Assembly: GCA_947561585.1 (NCBI GenBank)
Contig: CANNZV010000516.1
Span: 186,001 to 250,000 of the forward strand
DNA from: Caprella mutica
Lineage: Eukaryota > Arthropoda > Malacostraca > Amphipoda > Caprellidae
DNA: 64,000 bases
Reading direction: 5' to 3'
This document shows, in pieces, positions 38,401-44,400 of this stretch. Positions within the stretch are counted from its first letter, which is position 1. Each line of letters opens with the position of its first letter. The position numbers and the translations under genes were made by a program. The notes under the pieces are model-generated. The model was not told the origin of the DNA and ran no database searches. It saw only the letters and a program-made list of their open reading frames with translations.

Positions 38401-41400
38401 TTTTACAGGTTAATTTAGAAGCAATAGTTTTTTTTAATTGGATAAATTAGAAGCAATAGTTTTTTTAATAAGGTACACTAGAAGCAATAGCTTTTTTAAT
38501 AGGTTAATTTAGAAGCAATAGCTTTTTTAATAGGATACACTAGAAGCAATAGCTTTTTCAATAGGTTATTTTAGAAGCAATAGCTTTTTTAATAGGTTAC
38601 ACTAGAAATAATTTTTATAATAGGTTGCACTAGCAGCAAGAGTTTTTTAATAGGGTTCACTAGAAGAATAACATTCCCATAGCTATTATTTTTCTTACTT
38701 AAGTAAGTCATTAAAAGGATGAATTTCTTAGATTTTGTAAAGAGTACAGGAACTATTTAATTAAAACACATTATGTGCCTGAACTTTCTTATTAATTGTG
38801 CCTTTGTTAGAGTTCTGTAAATATAAACATTGCAACAAAAATAACATAATGCTTATACGTTGTAATACAAAAACAACATGAAAAGATTACAACTTGAACA
38901 TTTTATTTTACCCTATTAGTGCTATCGATAAATTGGTCCTATTTCTATCGATAATTTGGTCCCATTGATATCGATAATTTGGTCCTATTTCTATCGATAA
39001 TTTGGTCCTATATCTATCGATAATTTGGTCCTATTTCTATCGATAATTTAGTCCTATTTCTATCGATAATTTGGTCCTATTTCTATGATAATTTGGTCCT
39101 ATTTCTATCGATAATTTGGTCCTATTTCTATCGATAATTTGTTCCTATCTCTATCGATAATTTGGTCCTATTTCTATCGATAATTTGGTCCTATTTCTAT
39201 CGATAATTTTGTCCTATTTCTATCGATAATTTTGTCCTATTTCTATCGATAATTTGGTCCTATTTCTATCGTTAATTTGGTCCTATTTCTATCGATAATT
39301 TGGTCCTATTTCTACCGATAATTTGGTCCTATTTCTATCGATAATTTTGTCCTATTTCTATCGATAGTTTGGTCCTATTTCTATCGTTAATTTGGTCCTA
39401 TTTCTATCGATAATTTGATCCTATTTCTATCGATAATTTGGTCCTATATCTATCGATAATTTGGTCCTATTTCTATCGATAATTTAGTCCTATTTCTATC
39501 AATAATTTGGTCCTATTTATATGATAATTTGGTCCTATTTCTATCGATAATTTGGTCCTATTTCTATCGATAATTTGTTCCTATCTCTATCGATAATTTG
39601 GTCCTATTTGTATCGATAATTTGGTCCTATTTCTATCGATAATTTTGTCCTATTTCTATTTATAATTTTGTCCTATTTCTATCGATAATTTGGTCCTATT
39701 TCTATCGTTAATTTGGTCCTATTTCTATCGATAATTTGGTCCTATTTCTACCGATAATTTGGCCCCATTTCTATCGATAATTTGGTCCTATTTCTATCGA
39801 TAGTTTGGTCCTATTTCTATTGATAATTTGGTCCTATTTCTATATATAATTTGGTCCTATTCCTATTGATAAACTGGTCCTATTCTATCGATAATTTGGC
39901 CCTATTTCTATCGATAATTTGGTCCTATTCTATCGATAATTTGGTCCTATTTCTATCGATAATTTGGTCCTATTTCTATCGATAATTTGGTCCTATTTCT
40001 ATCGATAATTTGATCCTATTTCTATCGATAATTTGATCCTATTTCTATCGATAATTTGGTCCTATTTCTATCGATAATTTGGTCCTATTTCTATCGATAA
40101 TTTGGTCCTATTTCTATCGATAATTTGGTCCTATTTCTACCGATAATTTGGTCCTATTTCTATCGATAATTTGGTCCTATTTCGACTTTTAACTCCTTCA
40201 TCTTCACTGCCTAACTTTTCTCTCCATTCTATATTGTCAATTTACATATACAACATATCACCTTGAAAAAAGATGATCTAAATTTCAGTCTCGAGTTCCA
40301 CAAAGTTTAGTGCCCACTCCCAAAAGTTTTCATGTGACTATTGGATAGTGAGTTTCAAGGAGAGACAAACCAAATATGTCCTAAAAAGATATTCTCCAGC
40401 ATTTTGTGGCCAGGAAATAACAGAATTTGCATTCTAAAAAACAACCACTGCGCTTCCTCAATAAAATATTGTCGATCATTTTCCTGCCAGTGTTCATGCA
40501 TTTAAAATGAACATTTAGGCATGTTTCTATCGGGATGTGTGTACATGCCGCTTGCATGTTAAACATGAACCGAAATATTTTAACCAACTCTATGAACTAT
40601 CAGCGCAGTAAAATGACTGACTGAGGGTAGGCCTACAGTCAGACTGCCATGTTTTTGTCCTCTATTTTGAAATGTGATTAAAATGGGCAATAATGAATCC
40701 ACTATCGGGAATAACTATTTTATATAATAATTTAGTTCAGCAGTTTTGGTTATGTTATGAGTTATGGAGCGATTCCGAATTTTCGATCGCAATAAAAACT
40801 GTAATTCAATTTGCTTTTTAATTGGAATCCATAATACCTCCAGGTATCATGGATACCAATTAAATTGTTAGTTACATTTTAATATGTGATCGAAAATGTG
40901 GAAACGCTCGAAATCTCGAAATGGCTTAACCAAAATGGCCGGACCAAATTATTAATGACTTAAAATAGTTATTCTCTAAGAGTCTATACTGTATTCATTA
41001 TTGGCCATTTTATTCACATTTTTCAATTTCCTCCTTCAGGTCCGTAGCGAATGCGATCAGAGCTGGCATCTTCGTAGAGCGAATATACAGACGCCTTTGC
41101 TCCGCCACCTTCATGCAGCTTCCACCGGAGGTTTCAAAGGTTTTGAAGGTGAGAAACTCTTCAAAAGCTTTGACTTTTACCAAAGAAGATCTAAAAGTCT
41201 CCTCAATGAATGGCTTTGAATAAATAAGATGAAAGGGAAGCCACCTGTGACTGCCGAATGCATTATTCAAGTCACTTCTCTCTTTCAGAAAGTTGATTCT
41301 TGGGATTTCGACATCTTCGTTCTGCAGGAGACTAGTAACAACACTCCTCTGCGATGCATCTCCTATGAACTTCTTAGTCGCTATGGTTTGCTCCATAAGT

Positions 41401-44400
41401 TTAAAGTAAGTTTCCTTGTTCTGGAACTCTCTCGACATAACTTCAGTGCATTGATTAGGTAGTTTCTGATTTGTAAATCGTTGAGTCTCCAATTATTCAC
41501 TCGTTGTTGTAGAGTTGTAAAACTACTGCAGTCACCTGACAGTTCACTCGCTGTTAAAAAGTTATAAAACTACTGCAGTCACCTGGCAGATGCACGAGAA
41601 CCCTCCCAGGGATTAGTTTGACGTTAGGAAAATATGTGCACGCAGGCTTTTTTAAGTCTTTCCATCAGACTTTTTGCTAAGCTCCTCCTATTTTTTCCTC
41701 GAGAATATAAAAAAACGATAAAATAATTATTTATTTTGTTGGTATCCATGATCGTTTTTTCTTATATTCTCGTGGAAAAAATAGGAGGAGCTTAGCAAAA
41801 AGTCTGGAGGAAAGACTTAAAAAACCCTGCGTGTGTACGGCCCTTTAGTATTTGGTTCACTATATATATGCTTTTAAAACAAACCTTGTAGCCTACTATC
41901 TTTTTCTTTTGACTTAAAATTAGGAAATTAATTAGTTTAAAGGGGCTGTACAGTCATACATGAGTTGTTTGCGTTAAAAATACGTATGAAAATTCATTCT
42001 TTTAAAATAGGAATATTATTTTGAAATTATTTTTTAATTTCAATGTAGTAGGTACCTATTTATCCTCGCTGTTGGAAATATTTAGCGCTAGACTGTATCG
42101 CCAAGTGCTCATTTGAACAGCTAATTAAATTACTTAATTTCAATGTAAGATATCTTGTAAAATGTTCATTACAAATTTTGTATTCGATTTACAATATGTA
42201 ACCAATAATAGTTGTAGCTAATCATTACCACTTGAAAACAAACATGGCCGCTAACTCTTTATCCCAGCACGTGAGAGTAAGGTCCCAAATTGGTCCTAAT
42301 GGATTTAGGACCAATTTGACGAAAGTTTAATTTTGAGTCTAATGCCTCAATAAAGCTACATAATTATTGTCAGTCACTCAAGAGTTAAAAAAATTCAACA
42401 CATTCAAGTTTAAACACGAATTAATTTAAGCTCATAATATCATAGCTGTTTAACCTTCTTCTATGCATTATTTCATTAATAATATTAGAGTGTTAGATCT
42501 ATATGTAGTTAGTTTAGAGTATTATTTTTAACTGTAGATGCTGTAAATGGTAGATCTAACTGTAGTTACTCTAAATATCTAACAACGCTATATGTTATAT
42601 CTAACTGTAACTGCTCTTACTATTAAAATTGTTATTGCAGGTTCCACCCTCCTCCCTGGAGGCTTTCCTCAACCAAATGGAGAGTGGCTACTGCAAATTC
42701 AAAAACCCTTACCACAACAACTGTCACGCCGCTGATGTTCTGCAAACCATTCATTACATGCTGTGTCAAACGGGCCTGATGGTGAGTGGTGGGGAGTGGT
42801 GGAGAGTGGTGGAGAGTGATGGGGAGTGGTGGGGAGTGATAGTGAATGGTGGGGAGTGGTGGAGAGTGATGGGGAGTGATGGACTCTATTAGAAATAATT
42901 TATTTTCTAATCACTAATGATGGTTATTTTAATAATCAGGTTATATTGCATTAGTCAATCTACAAAAAGTAAATGTTATACTGAAACACTTCTCCTTCTA
43001 TATTCATGATAGTACTAAAATATATCCCACTACTAAGTATTCAATATATTGTAATAGTTATTAATGGAAGTCGATATCAGATATTATTTAGTTATGGCAA
43101 TCAAATCATTTTTTCAGAACTGGCTAACAGACCTGGAGATTCTAGCGACTTTGGTTGCAGCCATGGTACACGACTACGAACACACGGGTACTACAAACAA
43201 CTTCCACGTGATGTCCGGCTCAGAGACAGCACTTCTTTACAACGACAGAGCGGTCTTGGAGAACCACCACATATCTGCCGCTTTTAGGTACTCAAAAGAA
43301 AAGTCTAGTAATTTTAAACATTCTTTACTAATTTCATTTTTCTAAAAAGAAAATTTACTAGGTTAAGTTCCGAATTATCGGTCAGTTCAACATCTATGGA
43401 GATATAAGAAAAAACGATATATTAATAATTATCTCACTAGGATTGGTTGAGTAAAAACAACCAACTCGGTTTGGTTGTTTTTAATCCTGATCAATCCTAA
43501 TTAATCCTAATTCAATCTTAGTGAAATAATTATTAATATATCGTTTTTACTTATATGACTGAAAATGTGGAACTGACCGATAATTCGGAACTTACCCTAA
43601 TTTACTAACATCGCTGTAATTCTTCACTTTTATCGCAATCAACCTATTTTATTTTTTAACTTTTTCTAATTTATTTTCAAACGGAAACTTCAATATTTGT
43701 AATGGTTTGTAGATATTTTAAAATTGGTCTGGGTACACGATGAGAAATTATAAAGATATTATAATGTAGGAAAATAGGAAATTGAGATTTGTGAGAGTAG
43801 CATCATGCAGTGACTTTTTTCTTTATAGTGATACAACAACAAAAAAATTAGGATCAAGTAAAGATAGCTTTACTAGGTTAAATTCTGGTCCCGTTATCTT
43901 TACTTGGTCAGTTTCTGGTCCGTTATCTTTACTTGGTCTGCTTCTGGTCCGTTATCTTTATTAGTTTCATTTCTGGTCCGTTATCTTTACTAGCTTCATT
44001 TCTGGTCCGTTATCTTTACTAGCTTCATTTCTGGTCCGTTATCTTTACTAGCTTCATTTCTGGTCCGTTATCTTTACTAGCTTAATTTCTGGTCCGTTAT
44101 CTTTACTAGCTTCATTTCTGGTCCGTTATCTTTACTAGCTTCATTTCTGGTCCGTTATCTTTACTAGCTTAATTTCTGGTCCGTTATCTTTACTAGCTTC
44201 ATTTCTGGTTCGTTATCTTTACTAGCTTCATTTCTGGTCCGTTATCTTTTCTAGCTTCATTTCTGGTTCGTTATCTTTACTAGCTTCATTTCTGGTCCGT
44301 TATCTTTTCTAGCTTTATTTCTGGTTCGTTATCTTTCCTAGCTCAATTTCTGTTCCATTATCTTTACTTGCTCCAAAAATTATTCTACTTTCGTTGTAAA

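Noticed and set aside
41010..41492. 160-codon open frame on the minus strand
   Set aside because: Antisense shadow of two conserved PDE1 exons and their short intron.
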